From NCBI GenBank assembly GCA_963978905.1, contig OZ022257.1, positions 36,609,919-36,673,918 of the forward strand: DNA of 64,000 nt, read 5' to 3'. Position 1 is the first letter of the stretch. The number at the start of each line of letters is the position of its first letter. Below the pieces are notes generated by a model. That model was given only the letters and a program-made list of their open reading frames with translations. It ran no database searches and had not been told where the DNA came from. Positions 20,281 to 31,839 of this stretch are shown here, piece after piece. This DNA is from Trichostrongylus colubriformis (Eukaryota > Nematoda > Chromadorea > Rhabditida > Trichostrongylidae). Both the position numbers and the translations under genes were made by a program.

Positions 20281-20830
20281 AAGCAATAAGCAAGTGGAAT
20301 AATGAATGGGAGATTAAGTCAAAGAGTAAGAAGAAAGGTGCTTATTGAAAAAAAGCACTACGAATTCACTATGGACGCCTTGGCAAGGCGTCGTGTGTGC
20401 AAATGTGGCAGAAAAAAACGAATTGCAAGCATTTCCCGTAGACCAAAATTGCCCATTCCGGTGTTTGTATGCCATTTCAAATACTCATCACACACTCTGA
20501 CTTGTGAAAGCACACTACAGACACGTCACCGACACCGAAATTGTTCAGTGGGAAGGTACAGTGGTATTTCCACTGAAAAGGCTGAGTAGGATGGTGCACA
20601 TTAATGCTCAACATTGATGGGATATTCGACAGAAAAGCACTGTCTATTTTCTGCATTTTATTTTGAGCTTGTTGTGTTTAGTGCAGAATAAGTGGAAAAT
20701 ATGCTGGCGCGGAGAACGCTAAACTCTCTGCTGTGCCTATTCATACATTTCTCTTGGCCCCTTGCACCACATCAGTCAATATAGCTGTATATCGAAAATG
20801 CTAGCCTTCCCATCCTAAACAGTTCAAGTA
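20281..20830. other. No gene recognised; may be intron of the gene ending at 22081
   Basis: A Lys/Arg-rich plus-strand frame at 20302-20589 has no splice or family support. Confidence 0.3.
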
Positions 20831-21541
20831 TTAGGTTGCTCGAAAAGTTTTGAAAAGGTTGGGATTTTTTTTTTCTGTTTCATTCTATAACTCAGCAAAC
20901 AGTGCGAGCTAATCAACAAAGTAATAACCATCGTTAGTTATGACATACATAGCCCCACCTAAGGGCAGGTCAGCGATTCCCTTCTCCCAAAACTCTGAAG
21001 ATTGGGAGTCAGAGAAGTCACCGACCACTTGTTCAAGATGAACATAGTTGATGAATGATTTTTTGCTAGGAAAGCCTTAAGAAACCGCAACAAGTGGTCA
21101 TTTGGGAGGACAATATCAGGTGGACAGGGTGAATGTGGAACCGTGTCTCAAACTAGTTCCTCCAGTTTTGCACGGGTCTCTTAACCTATGATAGAGATCG
21201 GTGCGAAATTGGAAGAGCCAGGTTGGGACACGGTTCCACAATCACCCTATTCACCTGATATTGTCCCCTCAGATTGCCACTTGTTGCGGTCTCTCAGGGC
21301 TTTTCTCGCAAAAAAAAAAAAACTATTCGTCAACTATGACCACCGCGAAATATGGTCGGTGACTCCTCTGACTCCAAATCTTCCCAGTTTTGGGAGAAAG
21401 AAATCGTTGACCTGCTCCTTAGGTAGGACAATGTTATAACTAACGACGGTTATTATTTTGTTGATTAGCTTGCACTGTTTGCTGGGTTATAAAATATAGC
21501 AGAAAAAATCCCAACCCTATCGAAACTTTTTGATCAACCTA
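20831..21541. mobile_element. mariner relic 4, foldback of a transposase 3' end
   Basis: The left end is TTAGGTTGCTCGAAAAGTTT and the right end is ...CTTTTTGATCAACCTA, with TA at 20829-20830 and 21542-21543. The right half encodes a mariner C-terminus on the plus strand (WDTVPQSPYSPDIVPSD). The left half is the same region inverted, so the element is two copies of one mariner end back to back. Confidence 0.85.
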
Positions 21542-21838
21542 TACAACCTATACCTATACCTATGATCCTCTCTCCTACGCTCTTCTAAGTATCGTGACAT
21601 GGTGACAAGACATGGTGAATGACGCTCTTCGTTCCACCTACATATCATTGCGAACCTTACAGAATATGCCACCTCACTCACGTAATATACGATCTCTTCT
21701 CACGCAATATATGATCCCTTGTTTTCAAAATTAGTATCCAAGCTGTTCTGTGATCACCTATAATATAAGAGCAAATTCCTCTGCTTGTTTCGTACCTTAC
21801 TTCTCGTTACCCTTTTCATGTGAAGACAATGTTTGCAG

Positions 21839-22081
21839 GGATATGACCAATTTCAATTCAGAAAAATTTATTGGCACATATTCAAAGGCTATGGATCGCC
21901 TGGTATACCATGATGCGAAGCAAGATAAAGTAAGATACCAAATGCAAAACATAATTGTTTCAAAAGTATGTTGCATTTTCGAATGCTTCAGGTCACACAC
22001 AATGACGTGATGGCAAAATTTGGGAATGGCAAGCTTAATACGAAACAATTCGAAAGCTTATGCGTTGTTGGTTACCTATAA
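21839..22081 (+). CDS. Unrecognised gene, last two exons
   Basis: Exon 21839-21929 follows ATGTTTGCAG and ends AAA|GTAAGA in phase 0, reading DMTNFNSEKFIGTYSKAMDR and LVYHDAKQDK. The final exon 21992-22081 follows GAATGCTTCAG in phase 0. It reads VTHNDVMAKFGNGKLNTKQF and ESLCVVGYL before TAA. The 62 bp intron is of normal nematode size. AATAAA follows 21 bases after the stop. The protein C-terminus is charged and helical-looking, without a signal or membrane segment. I do not recognise it. Upstream exons must lie left of the mariner relic at 20831-21541, which would then be intronic. Confidence 0.75.
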
Positions 22082-22102
22082 CTGCCACACAAATGAAGAA
22101 AC

Positions 22103-22108
22103 AATAAA
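22103..22108 (+). promoter_or_regulatory. Poly(A) signal AATAAA
   Basis: A canonical hexamer 21 bases after the TAA at 22079-22081, at the usual distance for nematode 3' ends. Confidence 0.65.
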
Positions 22109-22319
22109 TTTTCTTCCCTTTGGCATTCTGTGACGTTTATTGGAAAGTGTTTAGCTTTTAATTTCGAATTTCATAGGAGGGAAAATACTTGAAAAATGAA
22201 TAGGGCGATGGATCATTAGCGTCTATCACCTGTAGCTTCAGCTCGAGCATCCTGCTGTTCCCTCATTGCCATGGGAGGTAGCTGAGGTTTGGAAAGTTGC
22301 TGGCTACCCCGCTGATATC

Positions 22320-22546
22320 GGGTGTATATCGCTAGGACAGAACCGTCGCGTGGTGTTCGGCACGCGACGGGATGGGGCGAGCTATACGCGCCGTATTGGA
22401 TGGGTCTTGAAGCGATGACAGTGCTCTACGCCTCATTCTATGCGTAATCGCTTCAGGACTCCACGAATACGGCGCGCATAGCTCGCACCGTCCCGTCGCG
22501 TGCCGAACACGGCCACGCGACGTTTCTGTCCTAGCGATATACACCC
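22320..22546. mobile_element. 227 bp palindromic element with perfect 9 bp target duplication
   Basis: The arms pair almost throughout (GGGTGTATATCGCTAGGACA at one end, its inverse at the other). GCTGATATC flanks both sides exactly (22311-22319, 22547-22555). The 9 bp duplication suits a Mutator-like MITE. Related, older copies occur at 10711-10913 and in part at 57880-57960. Confidence 0.85.
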
Positions 22547-22664
22547 GCTGATATCACCATCTTTGTAGCCGCACTTTTTTCTACGGGAACCACTCATCCC
22601 TAACCCAACAGCTCGACCAGGTCACCTTCGCAGTGCACATGCAAAATGGAAGTAATGGTAAAAG

Positions 22665-25072
22665 TTAATTGCTGTGCCACACAATTTCTTAGGAACAACA
22701 TGTACAGATGTATTACACAATCTAATCTCGCACAGGTATACCTGTCCGAGACTGGCTGAAGTTTAAGGTAATTCTGAGGTCAGACCCTGTTCATGATGTG
22801 GTCTGAAAATTTTGGAAACCTCTCCTGCAAGGAGAGAACAAGGATGAGTATGAAAATTCGAAATCTGTCTTTTCTCCGAAAATATCATTCAGTAACCTTG
22901 ATGATCTATAAAAAGGGTCAAGATGCTGAGCGCTCACGTACAACACTGAAAAATATGTGACTTCTCAATTTCAGCATGCCTTTGGTGATTGGAAAATTTC
23001 TTGAAAAAGATCTTATCAGAATTTCGAGTGAAACTGTGCATGTACGGGAAAAGCATTCTCACCAATAGCTGTGTCACCCGACTGCTTAGTAACAACATGT
23101 ACAGATGTTTCGGTCTCGCACAGGTATATGAACATGTGTGTGACTTGTTTAATACCCCAAGCCAAGGTAATTACATGGTCAGACCATGTTTTTGATGTGG
23201 TCCGAATTTTTGGAAACTTCTCCTGCAAGGAAAGAGCAAGGATGCGCATGGAAATTCGAAATCTGACTTTTACACGAAAATTAATCAAGTAACCTCGAAG
23301 TGATCTACAAATAAAAAGTCTGAGTGCTGTGCGATCACGTTCATCACCGAACAGCTTGTATGATTTGTCCATTTCAGCATAGGAAAATTTCTTGAAAAAG
23401 TTCTCATCTGAATTTTGAGGTGAACTTGAATGGATTGGAAAAGTATCCTCACCAATTGCTGTGTCACACGACTGCTTAGGAACAACATGTGCAGCTATAT
23501 TTCACAATCTGATCTCGCACAGGTATACGTGTGTGTGATTGGTTTAATTACCCAAGCTAAGGTGGTTTCATAGTCAGACCATGTTCATGATGTGCTCCGA
23601 ACTTTTGGAAACCTCTCCTGCAAGGAGAGAACAAGGATACGCATGAAAATTCAAAATCTGACTTTTACACAAAGAATTAATCGAGTAACCTCGAAGTGAT
23701 CTACAAATAAAAAGTCTGAGTGCAGTGCGATCACGTTCATCACCGAACAGCATGTATGATTTGTCCATTTCAGTATACCTATGGTGATTGGAAAATCTCT
23801 TGAAAAAGTTCTCATCTGAATTCTGAGGTGAATTTTGAATGGATTGGAAAAGCTTTCTCAATAATAGCTGTGTCGCACGATTGCAACTCTGAACAATATG
23901 TATGATTTCTCATTGTAGAATATCTTCAATGATAGGAAAATTTCCAAAATAATGTTCTCATCTGAATTTAGAGGTGAACTCTGAATGGATAGGAAAAGCG
24001 TTCTCACCAATAGTCGTGTCACACGACTGCTTTGTAACAACATGTACTAATATATTTCGCAGTCTAATCTCGCACAGGTATACGTTGTGATTGGTTTAAT
24101 TACCCAAGCTAGGGTAATTTGACTCCCTGAACACGAAAATCACACAAGTTTTGCACGAGAAAAACTGGCTCGCGCTATGGGCTCCCGAACTTACGGATAA
24201 TGGTATTATATCTTCAAAAAAACCTCTAGCTCCGTTTAGAGAATCGCTTTGCAGATTTTAAAACTGATTTGAGATCAGCATCCACAAACGCGTCTGATGA
24301 CATATGCCTCGTTACAAATGACCAGTGCGACCTAGTATCCTTCCCTTGTAAGCAAACTTGTGGCACAGCAATTGGTGAGAATGCTTTTCCCGTACATACA
24401 GAGTTTACCTCAAATTCAAATAAGAACTTTTTCAAGAAATTTCCCAATCATGAAAGGTATGCTGAAATCCACAAATGATACAAATTGTTTAGTTTTGTGC
24501 GTGAGCGCACAGCGCCCAGACTTTTTTATGGATCATTTCCACTTTACTTACTGTTTTTTCGCAAAAAAGAAACAGATTTTGGATTTTTATGTGTATCCTT
24601 GTTCTCTCCTTGCAGGAGAGGTTCCCAAAACTTCGGACCACATCATGAACATGGTCTGACCATGAAATCACCTTAGCTTGGGTAATTAAACCAATCACAC
24701 ACATGTATACCTGTGCGAGATCACATTGTGAAATATATCTGCACATGTTGTTCCTAAGCAGTCGTGTGACACAGCAATTGGTGAGAACGCTTTTCCAATC
24801 CATTCAGAGTTCCCCTCAAAATTCAGATGAGAACCTTTTGAAGAAATTTTCCAATCACCAGAGGTATGCTGAAATGGACAAATCATACAAACTGTTCGGT
24901 GATGAACGTGATCGCACAGCACTTAGACTTTTTATTTGTAGATTACTCCGAGGTTACTCGATTAATTCTTTGTGTAAAAGTCAGATTTTGAATTTTCACG
25001 AGTATCCTTGTTCTCTCCTTGCAGGAAAGGTTTCCAAAAGTTCGGACCACATCATGAACATGGTCTGACCAT
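22665..25072. repeat. Array of about 400 bp repeats, forward then inverted
   Basis: The landmark GTGTCAC.CGACTGCTTAG occurs forward near 23070, 23461 and 24007 (degraded near 22671 and 23873). It occurs inverted near 24355 (degraded) and 24763. Spacing is about 390-410 bp where intact. Each unit holds TCTCGCACAGGTATAC, a C(A/C)TGTT(C/T)ATGATGTGGTC block and a small CTCTCCTGCAAGGAGAG palindrome. Frames of 95-121 codons occur on the inverted-unit coding sense (DKSYKLFGDERDRTALRLFI recurs), but phase is not kept from unit to unit. No gene is claimed. Confidence 0.8.
24106..24350 (-). mobile_element. Solo end of a family T element, between forward and inverted array parts
   Basis: This is the inverse of about 45012-45250: the GACACGAAAAT/GAACACGAAAAT, TTTTGCACGAGA/TTCTGCACGAGA, GCTATGGGCT and GAGATCAGC blocks occur in matching order. 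It sits exactly where the 400 bp units change orientation. Confidence 0.7.
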
Positions 25073-25096
25073 GAATATCCTTTTCGGTACTAAGCC

Positions 25097-25822
25097 ATGA
25101 GTCTCGAGGACTCTTTGAGAATTCTTTGCGAAGCGTATGGCTCTGTGATCGAAGAAGTCTCCTCTTACGTCTATCTCGGTCACACAATCACCATGGATAA
25201 CGACCTCACAGCAGAGATCTGTCGGCGCCGTAAGGTAGGCTGGGCCTCATTGAACAAGTGTCGCAATGTCTCACCGACAAGCGGCTAGACACTCAGACCC
25301 GAGAACAAGTGTTCAATACCCATGTCCTTCCAGCATTAGTCTACGGATGCGAGACATGGAATACAACTCGGGCTGAGGAGGACAGGCTGGCAGTGACGCA
25401 GAGGGCTATGGAACGTATTAAGTGTGGTGTATCGATTTTGCAAAAGATTCTGGATCCGGAGGCGAAGCTGTGTTAGAGACGTGATCGAGACCATCTACGA
25501 TTCGAAAAAGCGATGGGCCAGCTATGTTGCTCGCCTCAGAGATAACGGATGGACGTGCCGAGTGACCGACTGGTATCCACGTGGAGTGAAGGGGCAGCTG
25601 GGAAGACCACCAATCACATAGAGCGATCCAGAAGGAGATTTTAGTCAGTGATGGCGGGAAGTGGCAAGGGTATCGCGACGCTGTCATGGATGTGTCCTGC
25701 AAGGATGGCGTGACCACCTTTGAAGAGCGGAATGCAAGGTACTTAAGGTATGTGAAATGGGTGGTCTAGGAGATCAAATTCCGAACGGCATCGTAATGAA
25801 GAAACAAAATGATGATGACCTA
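25097..25822 (+). pseudogene. RTE-type retrotransposon, 3' end relic
   Basis: Three plus-strand frames with shifts near 25245 and 25440 give the RTE C-terminal region: SSYVYLGHTITMDNDL, LPALVYGCETWNTTRAEED, and RRSCVRDVIETIYDSKKRW followed by a GQLGRPPIT end motif. The element ends near a GATGATGA run at 25810-25819, typical of RTE 3' ends. It is truncated at its 5' side where the 400 bp array stops. Confidence 0.88.
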
Positions 25823-25909
25823 GTCCGTAAATGAGACCTTCATCGTACTTCATGGCTGCGGTTGTCATGAACTCCGTGTTCACGATGTCATCAGCTCCTT
25901 CGCCTACCG

Positions 25910-26085
25910 CCCAGCAGAGATATAGTCAGCGACAGGCGAGGACGGGAGGCTCCCCCACTTCGTCAAACTGATCGTGAGCCAACGGGCCTCAGCCGTTCCC
26001 AGCAGAGATATAGTCAGCGACAGGCGAGGACGGGAGGCTCCCCCACTTCGTCAAACTGATCGTGAGCCAACGGGCCTCAGCCGTT
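25910..26085 (+). repeat. Exact 88 bp tandem duplication
   Basis: Units 25910-25997 and 25998-26085 look identical (each starts CCCAGCAGAGATATAGTCAG and ends CTCAGCCGTT). No mismatch was seen, so it is recent or an assembly product. Confidence 0.92.
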
Positions 26086-27235
26086 GGCTTCGGACCTTAA
26101 AAGTCTTCGACCACAGGCCGTCCGGTACTGGCGGATTCGCCGCGCTAGCTGTCATGAAGGAGACAGGTATAAACCTAAGTCAAGGCCAAAGATGAAAGAG
26201 CCAAGCATTATTCGTGTTAGGAGCTTAGGCATGACGTGTGTAGGACGGTTGTGAAAGGACAATAAAATATATATGGTCTGAAGTGTGAAGTGAAGTGTCT
26301 TCATCTTGGCAGTGGTGCCCTCAAAACAGCGGCGGACTTTTTTTCCCAACCCTCGGGAGATAATTAGCCAGAAACGGAGGGGCTTTTTTAAAACATCGCA
26401 CTATGCTCCCCTTTCCGTCCGAGGCGCCCCACGCACCGCTCGTTTGGACCGCTGCCTCATGTTCATATGGACGATATATTTCTCTTCCTTAAACACCCAG
26501 CCATTATACTTTCTGGAGGACGATGCGCGATATACTATTACGCGCATTCCGAATAGGGCTCTGGAAGGCAATAGATGTCTGTTTTAGCAGCTACTATAAG
26601 TCATCAGGTATAATGTGTAGTGTCGCAAAGATAGCTCATCACCTATCTTGCTCACCTGCTCTATGCAGTATATCGAGTCTCTGATTTATATGTCAAGAGT
26701 TGCAGAGTTCCTGATTCCGATTTTCACCTGCTATCAGTGCACTCACCATATCTTTTATAAGGTCATTGTTCAAGCTATCCATTGATGTCACTGCAGAATC
26801 AGAACGAGTGAGTGGAGCGATAGAAATTCTTTCAGAAGGCTACACAAAAAGTTTCTTTTTTCCTTAACATAGGTTCCTTGGAATTTCATGAAGTATCTAC
26901 TATTAAAGCATGCAAAAAAGCACTGTCTCGATGACTTAACTTCATGAGTTCTTATTAAGTCGATTAGCAACAGAAGCAACTACAAGTGTCGGCCTTACAA
27001 TGGGAGGAGACGTGGCTCGGATGGAACACCTTCTCTCTGGTTCCAGGAAAGCAGATACTGGAATGAGCTCGAATTTTTAATTTATCAAGTTGATAACTGA
27101 TAACTGATAACTTGAGCAGCAGAAAGAGATAAGCGTCCGCATTTACAAAGCAATCTAAATGTCTTTCCGTAGATGTGGTTGGTCACTTAAAGAAAGTATC
27201 AGGGGAAGTTTGGACGAAGTGTAAAAGAGGTAATG
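26086..27235. other. No gene recognised
   Basis: Short frames only. An AATAAAATATATATGG stretch at 26261 and a triplet of GATAACT near 27088 are the only local patterns seen. Confidence 0.4.
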
Positions 27236-27345
27236 AATATGAAGTAGAGATGACTAGTAACAGGACAATGGAGAAAAACAGATGGAAATACCCAAAAACG
27301 CGTGAAGTAGGACCCCTTCCCACCGTTGATTCTCGACGCGGGCGA
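27236..27345 (+). repeat. Dispersed repeat D, copy 1
   Basis: GAATATGAA, GAAATGA/GAGATGA and CTTCCCACCGTTGATTC occur in the same order at 42660-42775. Confidence 0.5.
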
Positions 27346-27543
27346 CCTCTCCGTCAAGAGGTGCGTAATGTGGACTAGTTTTCCATGTTGACAAGTAAAC
27401 GCAAGGGAATGTTTGGAAATACGACAGCGTCTATTTTCTGTAGTGAACTTCAAGCTAAAACTGCGAAAGCGCGTCGCAACACCTTCGATGCTGCCGCATC
27501 TGCTTGGCCGCTCCCACGCCAGCCAATCAGAAATTAGTCACGC

Positions 27544-27622
27544 GGAGGCGGGGTCGGTCATTCGAAGGCGTCAGGGGTTATCCGTAGCGCCGTTCTACAG
27601 CTTGGAAGCGCGCTATTCACCG
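27544..27622 (+). repeat. Dispersed repeat A, copy 2
   Basis: Matches 10371-10450 in order and orientation (AAGGCGTCAGG, TTATCCG, CTACAGCTTGG). Confidence 0.6.
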
Positions 27623-28432
27623 GGATCCCGCCACGGATAACCTTCTTACCTTACAGTTCCCATGTAAGTGAACTCTTTTGAGAATTTCTCATGAACCACT
27701 CACCCCTAATGCTGTCTTTGGGGTGGCTTTGAATAGTCAAATCACAAAAAAAGGTGCTGTGTGCTCGATTTTCGCGGATCATCTTCCGAAAAGTAAGAGA
27801 GTCGCAGGCTGAGGCTCACCCTCGTTCTTCATACTAGTCCGATCTAAATAAGTGAACCCCTCTTTTCCAAACATCTGGACAGCTCTTTTAACAGCGTAGT
27901 GTTTAGGAGGCATGATGATTTGGAGTCGATGCAATGAGCAATGAGCAGCATTACGATTTTGAGCAATGTTAATCAGAGTCGAGTGGCTCTTACTCTGTGA
28001 AAAAAATTGCAGCGTGAACCGAGTCATGATCTACCAAAGAATAATTGCGAAACGGGCCAAAACTTCCCTTACCACCTGATGGTTGTGGAGCACCATGCTC
28101 TAGATTCCTGACTTGCAATATTTCTCGCTTCACGGGGAATCCCGCTGCTTGGTAAATTTGATCATTCCATGATGGGTAGTCTCAAGTGTATGATTATGTC
28201 TTGTGACAACATGGAATGAAATTCAAATGCTTTGAAATGGAGCCAGTCTGGAACTGCCAAATTAAGAAAATAAGTATTCTTGCGATGTGCTCTTTGCTGT
28301 CTACGGCACCACGTTTAGAATTCACCATACCTAATCTTCAACGCAGAATCCCTTTTGCACATTCTCCGTTGCACAATATGCCTTATCTCCTATTTCTTTC
28401 TGCTCGGCGGAGTGTCTGCCATGACACCTTAA
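27623..28432. other. No gene recognised
   Basis: Frames on both strands lack splice sites or similarity. Confidence 0.4.
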
Positions 28433-28989
28433 AATAGTCTCACGACAGAAGGCTCAATTTCCTATTGAGCTGGCCATGCTTTGTTTCGCCAACAATCCTG
28501 CGCATTGTACTCTGTTTCGCACTTCTTGCTGATGAGAACATTCATTAGTCGATTCACCAGCGGAAGGCATTTCATTCGGGAGGGAGTGCGAGGGGGACCA
28601 AACGTTCTGCGAAGTCCTGAAGAGTTATCGGATCTAGGATGTATTTATGGAAGAACCAACCTTCGCTGAACGCGTGCAAAAAAGCCGTCCATCATGGATG
28701 ACGGTCGCAGTGGCGCCAAGCATTTTATATGAGTTATGATCCGCCGTGGTGCGATCGAATTCACTCTCGACATCAAAACGTTCGGTCCCCCTCCCACTCA
28801 CCCCAACCCCCCGCCCCCTCCCCCCCCCCGCCCCACCCGCCCCAAATGAAGTGCCTTTCGCTGGTGAATCGACTAATGAATGTTTTCATCAGCAAGAAGT
28901 GCAAAACAGAGTACAATGCGCAGGATTGTTTGCGAAACAGAGCATGGCCAGCTCAATAGGAAATTGAGCCTTCTGTCGTGTGACTATTT
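28433..28989. mobile_element. TTAA-flanked foldback element, about 200 bp arms
   Basis: The left arm (AATAGTCTCACGACAGAAGG onward) and right arm are inverted copies for about 200 bp each, flanked by TTAA at 28429-28432 and 28990-28993 (with one extra T on the right). A C-rich stretch at 28801-28842 in the right arm has no matching G-run in the left arm, so it has expanded since. TTAA flanks suggest a piggyBac-type MITE. The open frames inside are palindrome effects. Confidence 0.75.
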
Positions 28990-28993
28990 TTAA

Positions 28994-30223
28994 GCAAAGT
29001 TTAACAGAAGAAAAATATTACAAAGCTTGAACTTAGGAGGGAGTGAAGTTGACTGCCACCGTCCTCGATCGGATTGAGCCGTGCAGTACGCGGGAAGAAG
29101 AAGCGAAGAATGTTTCAAAAATTCGTCCTTTTTATCGCAGTCGTAGAGTTTCAAACTACATATCAGTATGATGCGTTTTGTACCGAGTGCCCTCTAGTGA
29201 AGCCCACCCACTGAATATTGAAAGGGTCGAAAAAAGATCAGGAGTAAGGTCGCGCAATTCCCTTGTAACCTCATGCTTTGACATGGGCCCGAGAACGCCA
29301 AGAATACGTGTGAACAGTGAAAAATTGGGTATGGGGCTTTAATTTCTTTCATTCTTTCTGCAGCGTGTCTCTTCAACGATTCATAATAAGGGTAAGATTT
29401 TGTTTTCTTTTATTTTTTATATGCCTTGAGCATTGAACAGTGCACAACAAGAAATCAAAAGTTTTGAGTTCCTGCAAGTTTTCAGACAGTGAATTCAACT
29501 TGTGAAAACAATGTGAGACTTAAAAGTTCCATTCATTATGGATCTGTAATTATCGTATTTTTGAATTATTCATTATTCCTACATAACACTATGACAGTAA
29601 GGATCGACTTATGCAAAGAAGTCTGTCAAACCTAACAAAGTAGTCCGAGCTGCTTATACAACGGTTTTCCTCATTCAGAGCCATGGCCTCAAGGGAACTT
29701 ATGAAGTGCGCAGCCCCTTCACAATGGTACAAATTTCGTCGATCTTCCTGAACTCGTGGCGTCGCATTCTGGTTAAACAAGGGCAGTGAACAAGGGATTC
29801 CTTCTGCTCGTGGAGGAACTTCTCACAACTATCCTGTTTGGCAAAGAAATTAATCTGCGCCCAACGGAACTAATCTTTTAGTCTACCTCACTTTGCCTGT
29901 AGTTATTAGACGGCCATCGTCACTGGCAGTAATTTTGAAACATTCGAAAGTTACGATAGAGCAAAATGAGAGATTGAAATTTTTCTGATGTTTGGAGCCT
30001 ACTGGGAATAGACAAAGGTCAGCCTTTGGTTGAAGTCTGATGCCTTTCAGAAAACTGTTTCTGACCTACCACATTTCTCTAATTTACTGTTAGAAAAAGC
30101 CGTTCGTAGTTGAAATAAAGTCAAATCAAAGGTTTTTGCTATACATCACATTTTTTTGAATATCGAGTAAGTTCGCGACGTTGTATTGGGTACTGCAGAA
30201 TACTGTGAGCTGATACATATCTA
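28994..30223. other. No gene recognised
   Basis: AT-rich in part, with only short frames. Confidence 0.4.
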
Positions 30224-31137
30224 CAGGGTGGGGCAAAATTACGGAAACAAGGCGCGGGCGGGGGAACTTTGACCCCTGAGGCGCTTTTCGCATTTGAACA
30301 GCCCTTGCTTATTTTTATTCGATTCAGCGCAACCTTCTCTACTAACCAGCACAAAAAATTTCATATTTGATCTGAAATGGCAATGCCATCCCCTCACCGG
30401 AATTCCCTCATCTACCTGCACCATCAAGGACTCCAGGCGATTGACATCTCCCGTCGTCTAAAGGTATCACAAAGTCTTGTATCGAAATCAATCGCAAGGT
30501 TTACAGAACTAGGAAACCTTCCGACCGACCAGGACGTGGAAGACCGACTTCTGTCACGATCAGGGCGGACATCAAGAGAGTGCGTGATCGTCTGCGTTTG
30601 AAGCCAGTGCGGTCGCTTCGGAAGATGGCAGAAGTAATGTCGATTTCCACGTGACAGATGGGCAGGATTGTGAAAGATCACTTGGAAACTGAAGGCACAC
30701 AAGCAAGGAGGAGGACAGTTTCTTTCTGCCGACAGCAAAAGGAACAGAAACCAACGCTACAGGAAATTTTCCTAGATTTCATTGCCTTTGATGAATGGTC
30801 TCCCAGTTCCGAACCTCAACCCACTCGGTTTCTCTGTATGGAGTGTCCTCGAGCTTAAGGCATGCTCAAAACCCCATCCCGGCCTTAATTACTCGAAGGC
30901 AGCGCTGAAGAAAGCATGGGATGAGTTGGACGAAGGCTATCTCCTCGCCATGGTCAACGCGTTTTCGGAGCGTCTTCGAGCCTTTATCGGAGTAAATGGA
31001 GATGGTTTCAAAACAAAGTAGTACTGTTTGTTCAGTTTTTTCTGGAGAGTAAATCGGTAATGATTATGTTTTTGTTCGAGCTGAAATAAGGTTTTTGGGT
31101 AGCATCAATTTAGTTTCCGTAATTTTGCCCCACCCTG
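30224..31137 (+). mobile_element. Tc1/mariner-superfamily element, internally deleted
   Basis: Inverted ends CAGGGTGGGGCAAAATTACG are flanked by TA (30222-30223, 31138-31139). The plus-strand frame from 30377 encodes a transposase helix-turn-helix (MAMPSPHRNSLIYLHHQGLQ, QSLVSKSIARF). It shifts frame near 30530 into a GRPTSVTIRADIKRVR stretch, and continues at 30658 and 30782 as DFIAFDEWSP, LNPLGFSVWSVLE and KAALKKAWDELDEGYL. The middle of the catalytic domain is lost, so it is dead. Confidence 0.9.
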
Positions 31138-31139
31138 TA

Positions 31140-31839
31140 TAATTATTCGTTACATAGTCAAGTGATCATCCACGGGATTTCCGTGACCTTGATTCCTCCT
31201 AAAGGCACCGGTAGGGGTTAGGGAAAACCGGGATCTAGAAGTAGATGATCTCTGATAACGAACCTTTCACTTTAGAAGAGGTCATATGTCGAAGATTGCA
31301 ATGGAAAAATGCGGCTTGGGATTTTATAACGACCCCGCCGCACGGCATGTGGTCCTGCGGTCCTGCGGTTCTGCGGCCGAGCGAGTAGCCGGGAAGGGCG
31401 AGAAAATGGTCGCGATCGGCTGATTCAGCCTCTGGCCTGTTTGCAGTCCACTCCGGCTAGTGACGTAGATGGACGCGTGACAGACGGGGTTTTTTTGAGT
31501 TCCTATCCTTGGTTTTTTTCACAGTTTTATATTTGTTATTAGGTCCGTGCGAGGGGAGGGGGGTCGTAATCGCTGAGGTAGGCAGTGATCAACGGAAGTT
31601 CTCAAGCGGAGGGTTCACAGTGTAGAGAGGGAGATGTGACCGAAGTGACTAAATGGTTTAAAAATCGAAACCAACTTAAATTAATCGTCATGGAAACCTC
31701 ATGCATGGCGCATCCAGCAACGAAGTCAGCTAAGGCCAACCACTATCTCGTTGGTGCTCTGTGAACAGCAGATGCGTACCGGGGTCGAAGCACACACAAT
31801 GGATCATTCTTTTTGAAGATTCGTGGGAAGATCTTGTAA
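31140..31839. other. No gene recognised
   Basis: A small GGTCCTGCGGT(C/T)CTGCGG duplication near 31360-31375 is the only pattern seen. Confidence 0.4.

Noticed and set aside
22665..25072. CRISPR array
   Set aside because: Units are about 400 bp, diverged and change orientation, with no spacer structure, in animal DNA.
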